Origin: Lysobacter enzymogenes
GTDB lineage: Bacteria; Pseudomonadota; Gammaproteobacteria; Xanthomonadales; Xanthomonadaceae
Assembly (NCBI RefSeq): GCF_017355525.1
Contig: NZ_CP067395.1
Span: forward strand, 3,224,001 to 3,288,000
Direction: 5' to 3'
DNA: 64,000 nucleotides
The notes under the pieces are model-generated. The model saw nothing but the letters and a program-made list of their open reading frames with translations, did not search any database and was not told the origin of the DNA. The position numbers and the translations under genes are program-made. Numbering within the stretch: the first letter of the stretch is position 1; every line of letters begins with the position of its first letter. Below are positions 16,556-24,489 of the stretch, piece after piece.

Positions 16556-17652
16556 CGCAGCGCCCGGCTCGGCGCGTACGGCGCCGGGTCGATGGCCGGA
16601 GTGCGGCCGAGCAGTTGTTCGATCAGCAATTGCGCGGTGCCCAGCGCGGTGGTTACGCCCAGGCCTTCATGGCCGGCGGCGACCCAGGTGTGCGGCCGCG
16701 ATTCCAGCGCGCCGATGTACGGCCGCCCGTCCGGCGTGCACGGGCGGAAGCCGGTCCACACCCGCAGCGCTTGCAGGTCGCGCAGCATCGGCACGAACGC
16801 GAACGCGCGCTCGAGCATGCGCCGCAGCATCGGCGCCGACACCGCGGCATCGTCCTGGCCGAACTCGCGCGAGGAGCCGATCAGGATCTGCCCGGTCGGC
16901 CGCGGCTGCACGTTGAACGCGACGCTGCTGTCGGCGTCGCCGTGGGCGCTGTCGGCGTAGCCCAGTTCCAGCAGTTGGTGACGGATGCGCTCGGGGTAGC
17001 GCTCGGTGATGACCAAGTGGCCCTTGCGCGAGCGCATCGGCAACTGCGGCAACAGTTCGGGCAAGGCGCAACCGGTCGCGACCAGCACCGGGCCGACGAG
17101 GTCGCTGCCGTCGTCCAGGCGCGCGCCGCGCGCGTTCAACGCCACCGCGCGGCGGCCGAGGTAGCAATGCGCGCGCAGTTCGCGCGCTTGCTGCAACAGG
17201 TATTGGGCGACGCGCGGCGGATACACCACGGCTTCCTGCGGCACCCGCATGCCGCCGCACAGGCCAGGAGTCAGATGCGGTTCCAGTTCGTACAATTCCG
17301 CCGCGTCGATCCGCTGCGCCATCACGCCGGCTTCGGCCAGACGCGCGACCTTGGCCGCGACGCCATCGAGTTCGCGCGGCTCGCGCGCGATCCACAAGGT
17401 CCCGCAGCGGCTGAATTCGGCCAGCGGCAGATCGGCGAAACGTTCCCACAACTGCAGCGACAAGCGCGACAGCGCCAGTTCGGCCGGATCGTCGTCCATC
17501 GCCACCAGATGCCCCATCGCCGCCGCGGTGGCGCCGCCGCCGACCGGACCCGGCTCGACCACCGCCACGCGCAGGCCCTCGCGCACCGCGCGTTCGGCGC
17601 AGGCCGCGCCGACGATGCCGGCGCCGAGGACGATGAGGTCGTAGCTGGCCAT
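16552..17652 (-). CDS. D-hydroxyproline dehydrogenase, DAO-type catalytic (beta-type) subunit
   Basis: A 366-residue FAD-dependent oxidoreductase of the D-amino-acid oxidase/glycine oxidase family. It has the N-terminal FAD motif LGAGIVGAACAE, the GGGATAAAMG loop, and the C-terminal flavin segment GHEGLGVTTALGTA. It resembles HcnC and the beta subunit of proline/hydroxyproline dehydrogenases. It is the likely substrate-oxidising subunit for cis-4-hydroxy-D-proline. It is the first of the three subunit genes, 16 bases after the epimerase gene, and shares four bases with the ferredoxin-like gene. Confidence 0.88.
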   Translation of the reverse strand: MASYDLIVLGAGIVGAACAERAVREGLRVAVVEPGPVGGGATAAAMGHLVAMDDDPAELALSRLSLQLWERFADLPLAEFSRCGTLWIAREPRELDGVAAKVARLAEAGVMAQRIDAAELYELEPHLTPGLCGGMRVPQEAVVYPPRVAQYLLQQARELRAHCYLGRRAVALNARGARLDDGSDLVGPVLVATGCALPELLPQLPMRSRKGHLVITERYPERIRHQLLELGYADSAHGDADSSVAFNVQPRPTGQILIGSSREFGQDDAAVSAPMLRRMLERAFAFVPMLRDLQALRVWTGFRPCTPDGRPYIGALESRPHTWVAAGHEGLGVTTALGTAQLLIEQLLGRTPAIDPAPYAPSRALR

Positions 17653-17668
17653 GCCCGCGGACGCGCGC

Positions 17669-18607
17669 TCAGCGCGCGCCGATGCCCCAGGCGAACGGAT
17701 CGGCGTCGTCGATCAGCAACTGCGTACGCGCGGTGATGTGGGCGCTGCCGGTGATGGTCGGATGCACGCCGCGTTCGCCGACCCGATACTGCCCTTCGAA
17801 CACGCTGCCGAGCACGCTTTCCTGGCGCCACACCTGCCCCGGCGCGAGCTTGCCGTCGGCGGCCAGGCAGGCCAGCTTGGCGCTGGTGCCGGTGCCGCAC
17901 GGCGAGCGGTCGTAGGCCAGGCCCGGGCACAGCACGAAGTTGCGGCCGTCGATGCCCGGCGTGGACGAAGCGGTTTCCAGTTCGATGTGATCGATCTCGG
18001 CGCCGTCGGCGCCGGTGATCCGCGCCGCGACCAGGGCCGCGCGGATCGCTTCGGACAATTCGCTGAGTTCGCGCACGTGGGTCAACGCGATCGCCCGCGC
18101 GACCTTGGCGATGAAGAACCAGTTGCCGCCCCAGGCCACGTCGCCGCTGACCGCGCCGTAGCCGGGCACGTCGAGCTTCACCTGCGCGGCGTGGCGCCAG
18201 CTTTCGACGTTGTCGACCGAGACCCGGCCGTCTTCGTGCAGGCGCGCGCCGACCGTGCCGACCGGCGTGTCGATGCGGTGCTCGCCCGGCTCGATCCGGC
18301 CGAGGAACTGCAATGTGCGCACCAGGCCGATGGTGCCGTGCCCGCACATGCCCAGGTAACCGACGTTGTTGAAGAAGATCGTGCCGGCGCAGGCGCCCGG
18401 CGTCTGCGCCGGCAGCAACAGCGCGCCGACGACCGGGTCGGAACCGCGCGGTTCGCAGGCCACCGCGCTGCGCCAGCGGTCGAACTGCCGGCCGAAACGC
18501 TGGCGCTGTTCGGCGAGGCTGCCGCCGCCGAGGTCGGGGAATCCGGCGACCACCACGCGGGTCGGTTCGCCGCCGGTGTGCGAGTCGATGATGTCGAGGC
18601 TGTGCAT
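17669..18607 (-). CDS. 4-hydroxyproline 2-epimerase (proline racemase family)
   Basis: A 312-residue member of the proline racemase superfamily. Both catalytic thiols are present: Cys in GMCGHGTIG (about 87) and Cys in [11 protein letters not shown] (about 236). The Cys/Cys pair indicates a racemase/epimerase, not a Cys/Thr dehydratase. Residues around [13 protein letters not shown] fit the 4-hydroxyproline epimerases. It converts trans-4-hydroxy-L-proline to cis-4-hydroxy-D-proline, the first step of the pathway completed by the next genes. It is the promoter-proximal gene of the leftward operon that ends at 11228. Confidence 0.93.
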   Translation of the reverse strand: MHSLDIIDSHTGGEPTRVVVAGFPDLGGGSLAEQRQRFGRQFDRWRSAVACEPRGSDPVVGALLLPAQTPGACAGTIFFNNVGYLGMCGHGTIGLVRTLQFLGRIEPGEHRIDTPVGTVGARLHEDGRVSVDNVESWRHAAQVKLDVPGYGAVSGDVAWGGNWFFIAKVARAIALTHVRELSELSEAIRAALVAARITGADGAEIDHIELETASSTPGIDGRNFVLCPGLAYDRSPCGTGTSAKLACLAADGKLAPGQVWRQESVLGSVFEGQYRVGERGVHPTITGSAHITARTQLLIDDADPFAWGIGAR

Positions 18608-18666
18608 GCCGCCATGCTCGCGGCGCGGGGGCCTGGGGGTCTAGACGGGCTTGCCGGACACCGATG

Positions 18667-18690
18667 CGGAATTCGGCATAATCGGTTCCG
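18667..18690. promoter_or_regulatory. candidate operator in the divergent hydroxyproline promoter
   Basis: The 113-base gap between the epimerase and AraC-type genes contains a dyad, CGGAA (18667-18671) with TTCCG (18686-18690), around a CATAAT that could be a -10 box for the rightward gene. Its position between a regulator and its divergent operon makes it a reasonable binding site, but the arms are short. Confidence 0.3.
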
Positions 18691-18720
18691 CCCTCCGCTG
18701 CCCGCGCCGCCGCTGCCCAC

Positions 18721-19476
18721 ATGGCCCCTGCCCTGCCCGCCGCCACCGCCGATCCGGTGCGGATCGACGCCGAACTGATGCAGACCCTGTGCGACGCGCT
18801 CGCCGACGTGGTGTTCTTCGTCAAGGACGAAGCCGGCCGTTACACCCACGCCAATCTGACCCTGGTGCGCAGGCTCGGCCTGAAGCGGCGCGAGGACGTG
18901 ATCGGGCGCGAAGTCGCCGAAGTGTTTCCGGCCCGCCTCGCCGCGCGTTACGCGCAACAGGACCGGCGCGTGCTCGACGGCGGCACCATCGAAAACCAAC
19001 TCGAAGTGCATCTGTACCCGAACCGTCGCCCGGGCTGGTGCCTCACCGGCAAGCGCCCGCTGAGCCTGCCCGGCGGCGGCCGCGGCCTGGTCGGCCTGTC
19101 GCGCGATCTCGGCGCGCCGGACGGCCGCGATCCCACCTACGAACGCCTGCGCCGGGTATTCGAACGGATGCAGCTGCATTTCGCCGAACCCCTGCGCATC
19201 GCCGCGCTGGCGCGCCTGGCCGACCTGTCGGTGGCGCAGCTGGAACGGCATTTCCAGCGCGTGTTCCAGCTCACCCCGCAGCAGACGCTGACCCGTCTGC
19301 GGATCGAAGCGGCGATGCGCGAACTGCACGGCGAGGCCAGCATCGCCGACGTCGGCCTGGCCTGCGGGTTCACCGACCAGAGCGCGTTCGCGCGGCAGTT
19401 CAAGGCGATGGTGGGGATGGCGCCGCGGGATTATCGGGCGTTGCACCGGGACGGGCGGTGGGGCGGGCCGGGCTGA
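18721..19476 (+). CDS. PAS-AraC family transcriptional regulator, probable hydroxyproline regulator
   Basis: A 251-residue protein. The N-terminal half (about 15-130) is PAS-like: LADVVFFVKDEAGRYTHANLTLVRRLGL, then VIGREVAEVFP. The C-terminal half is an AraC/XylS double helix-turn-helix with LARLADLSVAQLERHFQRVF and IADVGLACGFTDQSAFARQFKAMVG. It faces away from the hydroxyproline operon across a short gap, the usual placement for a specific activator. The PAS domain may sense the amino acid or a redox state; this is inference. The ATG at 18721 gives a PAS domain of complete length. Confidence 0.88.
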   Translation: MAPALPAATADPVRIDAELMQTLCDALADVVFFVKDEAGRYTHANLTLVRRLGLKRREDVIGREVAEVFPARLAARYAQQDRRVLDGGTIENQLEVHLYPNRRPGWCLTGKRPLSLPGGGRGLVGLSRDLGAPDGRDPTYERLRRVFERMQLHFAEPLRIAALARLADLSVAQLERHFQRVFQLTPQQTLTRLRIEAAMRELHGEASIADVGLACGFTDQSAFARQFKAMVGMAPRDYRALHRDGRWGGPG

Positions 19477-19493
19477 GCGCGCGGCGCGGGCGC

Positions 19494-19934
19494 TCACGCC
19501 AACGCGATCGCCTCGATCTCGATCCGCCACGCCTCGTCGTAGATCCCCGTCACCACCACGCTCACCGACGGCTGCGCGATGCGCCGCAGCAGCGCGTGGC
19601 GCACTTCGCGTTCGCGCCGGCGGTCTTCGGCGCGGGCCAGGAACACCGTCACTTTGACCAGGTGGCGAAGCTGCATGTCGGCCGCGGCCAGTTGCGCCTC
19701 GACGTTGCGCCACGCCAGCCGGCACTGTTCGGAGAAATGCGGCGGTGTGGTGCCTTCGGCGTCGGCCGGCACTTGGCCGCTGATGAACAACAGGCGCGAA
19801 TGCGCGCCGATATGATGGGCGGCGCTTGCTGCGCCGCGGGTTTCGCCGACGGTTTCGTTGTCGCCGTCGGCCGCGCCGCCCGCCACCAGCAACACCGCCG
19901 CAGCGCCGCCACCGAGGAAATCGCGCCGCCGCAT
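19494..19934 (-). CDS. RidA-family protein with Tat-type export signal
   Basis: A product of 146 residues. It begins MRRRDFLGGGAAAVLLVAGG, a twin-arginine-like signal, followed by a RidA/YjgF domain with FISGQVPADAEG and an acidic C-terminus WRIEIEAIALA. The Arg of the imine-deaminase active site in canonical RidA (usually in PARS) is not evident here; the region reads RRIAQPSVSVVV. The start at 19934 is set by the signal. Export and the altered site suggest a member of the wider, poorly characterised YjgF clan, not a cytosolic enamine deaminase. It lies ten bases after the arginase-like gene on the same strand. Confidence 0.75.
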   Translation of the reverse strand: MRRRDFLGGGAAAVLLVAGGAADGDNETVGETRGAASAAHHIGAHSRLLFISGQVPADAEGTTPPHFSEQCRLAWRNVEAQLAAADMQLRHLVKVTVFLARAEDRRREREVRHALLRRIAQPSVSVVVTGIYDEAWRIEIEAIALA

Positions 19935-19944
19935 CGCCGCGGCC

Positions 19945-21009
19945 TCAGCGCGCCGCGCGCGGCGACGGCCAGCGCCCGCTGTCGGCGAACGCGCCGGCGA
20001 TCGCAGCGGACAACCCGCGCGCATGCGACCCGTCCGGATCGAGCTCAGGATCGAAGATCGTCAACTCCAGCCCCACCGCCTTCGGGCTGGCCAGCAGTTG
20101 CGCGAGCATCGCGCGCAGTTCGGCGAACTCCAGTCCGTCGGGATTCGGCGAATCGACCGCGGGCATGATCCGCTGCGCGAGCACGTCGGCGTCGATGTGG
20201 ATCCAGAACCCTGCGGTCGGCATCGCCTCCAGGCGAGCGCGCGCCGCGCGGCCGGCGGCCGGCGCGCCTTCGCGGCGGATCGCGTCGGCGTCGATGCTGT
20301 GGATGCCGGAACGCTCGAAGGTCTCGAACTCGTAGCCGCGCTTGTCGTCTGGCGTCACCACCAGACCGAGGTGGACGACGTCGCCGGTACGGAAGTACGG
20401 CGATTGTCCGCGCAGATCGGCCAGCGCCGCCGGCCCGTGGCCGGTGGCCAGGCCCAGATCCAGCCCGGCGGCGGTGAAATAGCCGTGGTAACGCTTGCGG
20501 TCGCGCACAAACGAGAAATCGTCGTGCGCATCGATGAAGGCCAGCCCGTAGCGGCCGCGCTGCTTCAACGCGAGTCCGCTGCCGAGCAGCACGCTGCAAT
20601 CGCCGCCGAGCACCAGCACGAAGTCGCCGCTGCGCAGCAACGGTTGCAGGCGGTCGGCCAGACGCTGGCTGTAGTCGCGCAGCGCGGCGCCGTTGCGGAA
20701 TCCGACGACCGGATCGGGCCGCGGCGAATACACCGGCGGTTCGACCCGGCCGGCGTCGCGCGCGCCGAGCGCCGTCAGCAGCCCGGCGCCACGCAGCGCT
20801 TCGGGCAAACGACGTACGCCGGGTTCGTGGCCAGGACGCGGCGGGCGAAGGCCGAGATTGCTCGGGGCGTCGATGGCGACGATGCGCGCGGGCGGCGACG
20901 AGGCGGATTCGCCCGCGTTCGCGGGTCCGCACAGGATCGCGGCGCCGACGCCCAATGCCAGCAGGCAACCCCCGCCGGCGGTTCGCAAGGACGAGGTCGA
21001 AGCGCGCAT
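19945..21009 (-). CDS. arginase/ureohydrolase-family protein, exported, altered metal site
   Basis: A 354-residue protein with a signal peptide (LLALGVGAAILCGPANA) and a ureohydrolase fold. Motifs are LVLGGDCSVLL (about 135), AFIDAHDDFS (about 158) and FWIHIDADVLA (about 271). The second and third match manganese-ligand motifs of arginases and agmatinases. In the first, the usual GGDHS His is replaced by Cys, so one Mn ligand is changed. The substrate is therefore uncertain: guanidino compounds in general, or none. AAGGGG lies before the ATG at 21009. It leads a two-gene leftward unit with the exported RidA-like protein, so both products may act outside the cytoplasm. Confidence 0.8.
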   Translation of the reverse strand: MRASTSSLRTAGGGCLLALGVGAAILCGPANAGESASSPPARIVAIDAPSNLGLRPPRPGHEPGVRRLPEALRGAGLLTALGARDAGRVEPPVYSPRPDPVVGFRNGAALRDYSQRLADRLQPLLRSGDFVLVLGGDCSVLLGSGLALKQRGRYGLAFIDAHDDFSFVRDRKRYHGYFTAAGLDLGLATGHGPAALADLRGQSPYFRTGDVVHLGLVVTPDDKRGYEFETFERSGIHSIDADAIRREGAPAAGRAARARLEAMPTAGFWIHIDADVLAQRIMPAVDSPNPDGLEFAELRAMLAQLLASPKAVGLELTIFDPELDPDGSHARGLSAAIAGAFADSGRWPSPRAAR

Positions 21010-21032
21010 TTCAAACCCCTTAAATGTTTTAT

Positions 21033-21064
21033 ACAGGTTATGGACGAGGTTCCAAACCTGTCAA
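21033..21064 (-). promoter_or_regulatory. promoter/operator of the arginase-like gene
   Basis: An inverted repeat, ACAGGTT (21033-21039) and AACCTGT (21055-21061), lies in a low-GC stretch 24-55 bases before the start. On the minus strand TTGACA (21064-21059) is a perfect -35-type hexamer, and TATAAA (21033-21028) or TAACCT (21040-21035) could serve as -10. The spacing to TATAAA is too long at 25 bases, so the assignment is tentative. Confidence 0.4.
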
Positions 21065-21179
21065 CATCACTTGAAAGGTTAGCCGACGAACGGCCCGCGC
21101 CATCCGCTCGCATCGGCTTTCGCCGCTGCGCTAGGATCGCCGCTCATCCGCGCCGCGCCGGCGCCTTCCGGACCACGCG

Positions 21180-22400
21180 ATGCCCGCCGACCGCGTCAAC
21201 ATCGCAGGCACGATCCCGGCCTTGGCCTGTGCGTTATGGCTGGCGACGGCCGCCGTACCGGTGCGCGCGCAGACCGCGCCGGCGCCGGCGCAACAGGCGC
21301 CGGTCGAAGCGCGCATCCCGTGGGCGCCGGCCGCGGTCGCGGCCACCGACGGCCGCGCGCATCTGGCCTACGAACTGCATCTGAGCAACTTCTACGCCGC
21401 CACCGGCGCCCTGCGCATCGTCCGCCTGGAGGTCTATGCCGACGCGGCGCAAGCGCCGCTGGCGCGGTTCGAAGGCGAAGCGCTGCTGCGCCTGGGCAAG
21501 ACCAGCGGCGACGAAACAGCGCAAACGCCGCGCAAAGACATCGCCATCGACGGCGGCCAGCGCACGGTGCTGTTCGTCTGGCTGGACTTGGCCCAGGACG
21601 CGCCGACGCCGAAGACGCTGCGCCACCGCATCGAATTCGTCGATGCGCGCGGCGCGCGCACCTGGATCGACGGCGCCGCCGTCGCGCTGTCGACGACGCC
21701 GCCGGTGCGCTTGGGCCCGCCGCTGGCCGGCGGGACCTGGCTCGCGTACGAAGGGCCGTCCAACGCGCAGTCGCACCATTGGGGCAGCGTGGTCGCGGCC
21801 AACGGCGAGGCGACGATTCCGCAGCGCTATGCGCTCGACCTGATCGGCCTGGACCGCGCCGGCCGCGCCGTGCGCGCCGGCGCCGGCGAACTGGCCAAGA
21901 CCCGCCATCGCGACTGGGTCGGCTACGGCGCGCCGGTGCTCGCGGTGGCCGACGGCACGGTCCGCGCCGCGCGCGACGGCGAACCCGAGCGCGCGCCGCT
22001 GGCGCCGCAGCCCGAGCCGGCCGCGCTCAGCGCCGACGATCTGTACGGCAACTATGTGATTCTGGAAATCGCGCCGCAGGTGTTCGTGCACTACGCCCAC
22101 CTGCAACCGGGCAGCGTCGCGGCCAAGGCCGGCGAGCGCGTGCGCCGCGGTCAGGCGCTCGGCCGCCTCGGCCAGTCCGGCAACGCCGGCGGGCCGCACC
22201 TGCACCTGCATGTGTCCAACGCGGCGACCTTCGAACAGTCCGAAGGCCTGCCGTTCGTGTTCGAGCGATTCGACATGCTCGGCCGGCGTTCGATCGGCGA
22301 AGCGCTGGCGCCGGATTCGCCGTTCGCGCCGGCGCCGCAGACGCGGCGGGCGCAAATGCCGCTCGACGGCGACGCGATCGGCTTCGATCCGCCGCGCTGA
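21180..22400 (+). CDS. M23 family metallopeptidase, exported
   Basis: A 406-residue protein with a signal peptide (ALACALWLATAAVPVRAQ) and an N-terminal beta-rich domain of unknown type (about 40-190). The C-terminal LytM/M23 domain has QRYALDLIG, GYGAPVLAVADGTV, VFVHYAHLQPGS and GGPHLHLHVSN. The HLHLH motif carries two of the zinc ligands. The first ligand site, usually H-x(3)-D, reads RYALD here, so one His may be missing or replaced. Family members cut peptide bridges in peptidoglycan or other Gly-rich peptides. It is a single gene converging with the GH109 gene and diverging from the arginase-like gene. Confidence 0.85.
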   Translation: MPADRVNIAGTIPALACALWLATAAVPVRAQTAPAPAQQAPVEARIPWAPAAVAATDGRAHLAYELHLSNFYAATGALRIVRLEVYADAAQAPLARFEGEALLRLGKTSGDETAQTPRKDIAIDGGQRTVLFVWLDLAQDAPTPKTLRHRIEFVDARGARTWIDGAAVALSTTPPVRLGPPLAGGTWLAYEGPSNAQSHHWGSVVAANGEATIPQRYALDLIGLDRAGRAVRAGAGELAKTRHRDWVGYGAPVLAVADGTVRAARDGEPERAPLAPQPEPAALSADDLYGNYVILEIAPQVFVHYAHLQPGSVAAKAGERVRRGQALGRLGQSGNAGGPHLHLHVSNAATFEQSEGLPFVFERFDMLGRRSIGEALAPDSPFAPAPQTRRAQMPLDGDAIGFDPPR

Positions 22401-22442
22401 AGCCGGCGGCCGCCGTCGCGGGGACGGCGGCGCGGCGCGGAC

Positions 22443-23798
22443 TCAATAGCGGTCGTCGAACGCGAAGATCGGCTTGCGGTCCTTCCACTTGCCGTCGGTG
22501 AAGTCCGGGAACTCGAGCGTGCGGTGCTCGGCGATGGACTGCTCCGACAACGGCGTGATCGCGCTCCACGCCACCGCGTCGAAGATGTCGATCGGCATCG
22601 GCGCATCGGCCTTGAGCGCTTCGACGAAGGCGTTGACGACGAACCAGTCCATGCCGCCGTGGCCGGCGCCCGCGGCGGTGGCGCCGTGACGCTTCCACAA
22701 CGGATGGTCGTACGGCTCCAGCCAGGTTTCGGCCTTGTCCCACTCGTGCGGCTTGCTCTTGCCTTCGATATGGATCGAATCGTTGACGTCCATCCACAAG
22801 CCGTCGGTGCCCTGCACGCGGAAGCCCAGCGAGTACGGGCGCGGCAGCGAGGTGTCGTGCTGAAGCAGGATGGTCTCGCCGTTGGCGCAGGCGATCTGGG
22901 TCGTCACCAGGTCGCCGAGCTTGAACTTGACCTTGGCGTTGGGATGGTCGGCGCCGCCCTTCTTGACGATGTAGTCGTGCAGGCCGCGCGGCTTGCTCGA
23001 GAACGCGCTGAGGTGGGTGAAGCGGTTGCCGCGATGGATGTTGACCGCCATCGCGCACGGGCCGATGCCGTGGCTGGGATACAGGTCGCCGTCGCGCTTG
23101 ACCGAATGCTCGGTGCGCCAGCGCGCTTCCGACCACGCCTTTGGACCGAACTCCACGCCGCTGCCGTACGGCTGGTCCGGATTGCCGCTGTTGAACTTCA
23201 CCGCGCGCAGGTCGTGCTGGTAACCGCCCTGCAGGTGCACCAGTTCGCCGAACAGGCCCTGACGGACCATGTTGAGCACGGCCAGCACGTCGCGGCGGTA
23301 GCACACGTTCTCCAGCAGCATGTACGGCGTGCCGGTCTTGAGCTGGGTGCGCAGCACCTGCCAGTGGTCGTCCAGGCTCAGCCCGGCGACCACCTCGCAG
23401 GCGACCGGCACGCGCGCCTGCATCGCCGCGATCGCCATCGGCGCGTGGTATTCCCACGGCGTGGCGATGACCACGCCGTCCAGCCCGCCCTTTTCCAGCA
23501 TCTTGCGGTACGCGTCGACGTCGCCGCCTTCGCCGAACGTCGCAGGCTTGGCCTTGCCGGCCTTGTCGATCATCGCCAGCGCGCGGCCGAGCATGATCGG
23601 CTCGATATCGCACAGGGCGACGACTTCGACGTCGTCGCGGCGCACCAGTTCCTTGAGCAGCACTTGCCCGCGCATGCCGGTGCCGATCAGGCCCAGGCGC
23701 AGCTTGGAGCGCTTGCGCGCGAGCGCCGGAGCGAAGGCGTTGGCGGCCAGCAGGGTGCCCGCAGTGGCGGAGCTGGCGAGGAAATCGCGTCGTTTCAT
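22443..23798 (-). CDS. Gfo/Idh/MocA-family glycosidase, GH109 (alpha-N-acetylgalactosaminidase type)
   Basis: A 451-residue protein with a twin-arginine signal (MKRRDFLASSATAGTLLAA). An NAD-binding Rossmann domain follows (LIGTGMRGQ, VALCDIEP), then a Gfo/Idh/MocA C-terminal domain with YPSHGIGPCAM and DVNDSIHIEG. The length, the Tat signal and the YPSHGIGP motif match GH109 enzymes, which keep NAD bound and cleave alpha-GalNAc by an oxidation-elimination route. A plain dehydrogenase is the alternative. It is co-directional with the RidA gene 40 bases upstream and diverges from the amino-sugar-acid-like cluster at 24490. It may therefore supply N-acetylhexosamine to that cluster. Confidence 0.85.
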   Translation of the reverse strand: MKRRDFLASSATAGTLLAANAFAPALARKRSKLRLGLIGTGMRGQVLLKELVRRDDVEVVALCDIEPIMLGRALAMIDKAGKAKPATFGEGGDVDAYRKMLEKGGLDGVVIATPWEYHAPMAIAAMQARVPVACEVVAGLSLDDHWQVLRTQLKTGTPYMLLENVCYRRDVLAVLNMVRQGLFGELVHLQGGYQHDLRAVKFNSGNPDQPYGSGVEFGPKAWSEARWRTEHSVKRDGDLYPSHGIGPCAMAVNIHRGNRFTHLSAFSSKPRGLHDYIVKKGGADHPNAKVKFKLGDLVTTQIACANGETILLQHDTSLPRPYSLGFRVQGTDGLWMDVNDSIHIEGKSKPHEWDKAETWLEPYDHPLWKRHGATAAGAGHGGMDWFVVNAFVEALKADAPMPIDIFDAVAWSAITPLSEQSIAEHRTLEFPDFTDGKWKDRKPIFAFDDRY

Positions 23799-23838
23799 GC
23801 AGGTGCCTCGGTGAGTGCGGTACGGATGCGTGGAAGGG

Positions 23839-24243
23839 TCAGCCCGGCAACGGGCGGTAGGCGATGGCTTCGATCTCGACTTTGCAATCGACCATCATCT
23901 GCGCGCGCACGCACGAACGCGCCGGCGGGGCGGCGTCGAAGTATTCGCGGTAGACGCGGTTGAAGCTCCAGAAATCGCGGGTGTCGTCGAGCCAAACGGT
24001 GACTTTGACCACGTGCGCGAGCGTGCAATCGGCCAGGGCCAGCGCGCGCCGCAGGTTCTCCAGCGTGCGCCGGGTCTGCGCTTCGATGCCGCCGGCGACG
24101 ATCTCGCCGCGTTCGTCCATCGCCACCTGGCCGGACACGTAGACGAAGTCGCCGGCGCGCACCGCCGGCGAGAACGGCAACGGCTGGCCGCCGGCGCCGC
24201 CGGGTTGCAGGCCATAGCGAATGATCCCGTCGTTGTCGCTCAT
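23839..24243 (-). CDS. RidA family protein (2-iminoacid/enamine deaminase-like)
   Basis: A 134-residue cytosolic RidA/YjgF protein with FVYVSGQVAMDERGEI, the Arg-bearing active-site segment PPARSCVRAQ and the terminal Glu in VEIEAIAYR. These keep the residues used for imine deamination. RidA proteins remove reactive enamines/imines formed by PLP-dependent dehydratases. Such an enzyme is encoded in the divergent operon at 26484, giving it a sensible partner. The ATG at 24243 is preferred over longer in-frame starts because the domain begins shortly after it. It is the first gene of the leftward pair with GH109. Confidence 0.88.
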   Translation of the reverse strand: MSDNDGIIRYGLQPGGAGGQPLPFSPAVRAGDFVYVSGQVAMDERGEIVAGGIEAQTRRTLENLRRALALADCTLAHVVKVTVWLDDTRDFWSFNRVYREYFDAAPPARSCVRAQMMVDCKVEIEAIAYRPLPG

Positions 24244-24360
24244 GCGCGGTTTCTCTGGGTGGTCCGGGCGCGGCCCGGGCGAGTGCGCGGACGCGATGCG
24301 CGCGCTCCGCAAGACCGTCGCCGGCGGTCCTTGCGATGCCCGGCGCGATTCGATCGTGAA

Positions 24361-24481
24361 AATATATTACAAATATTCAGAACGCATTTTGCAGCGCACA
24401 ATGCCTGAAATTGCCGGTTTTATTAGGCTATATCCCGAAGCCCGCCGCAAATCGAAAGTTTCTGTTTGAAAATTACAAGGA
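24361..24481. promoter_or_regulatory. AT-rich divergent control region of the amino-sugar-like locus
   Basis: The 246-base gap between the two divergent operons contains an AT-rich core unlike its surroundings. It includes AATATATTACAAATATT (dyad AATAT/ATATT), TTTTATTAGG (24418-24427, also at 2585-2594) and GTTTCTGTTTGAAAAT (24458-24473), a TTTC/GAAA dyad. RpiR regulators often bind such AT-rich dyads, and an RpiR gene lies in the operon. Which element is bound cannot be told by eye. Confidence 0.4.
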
Positions 24482-24489
24482 ATCGAAAG

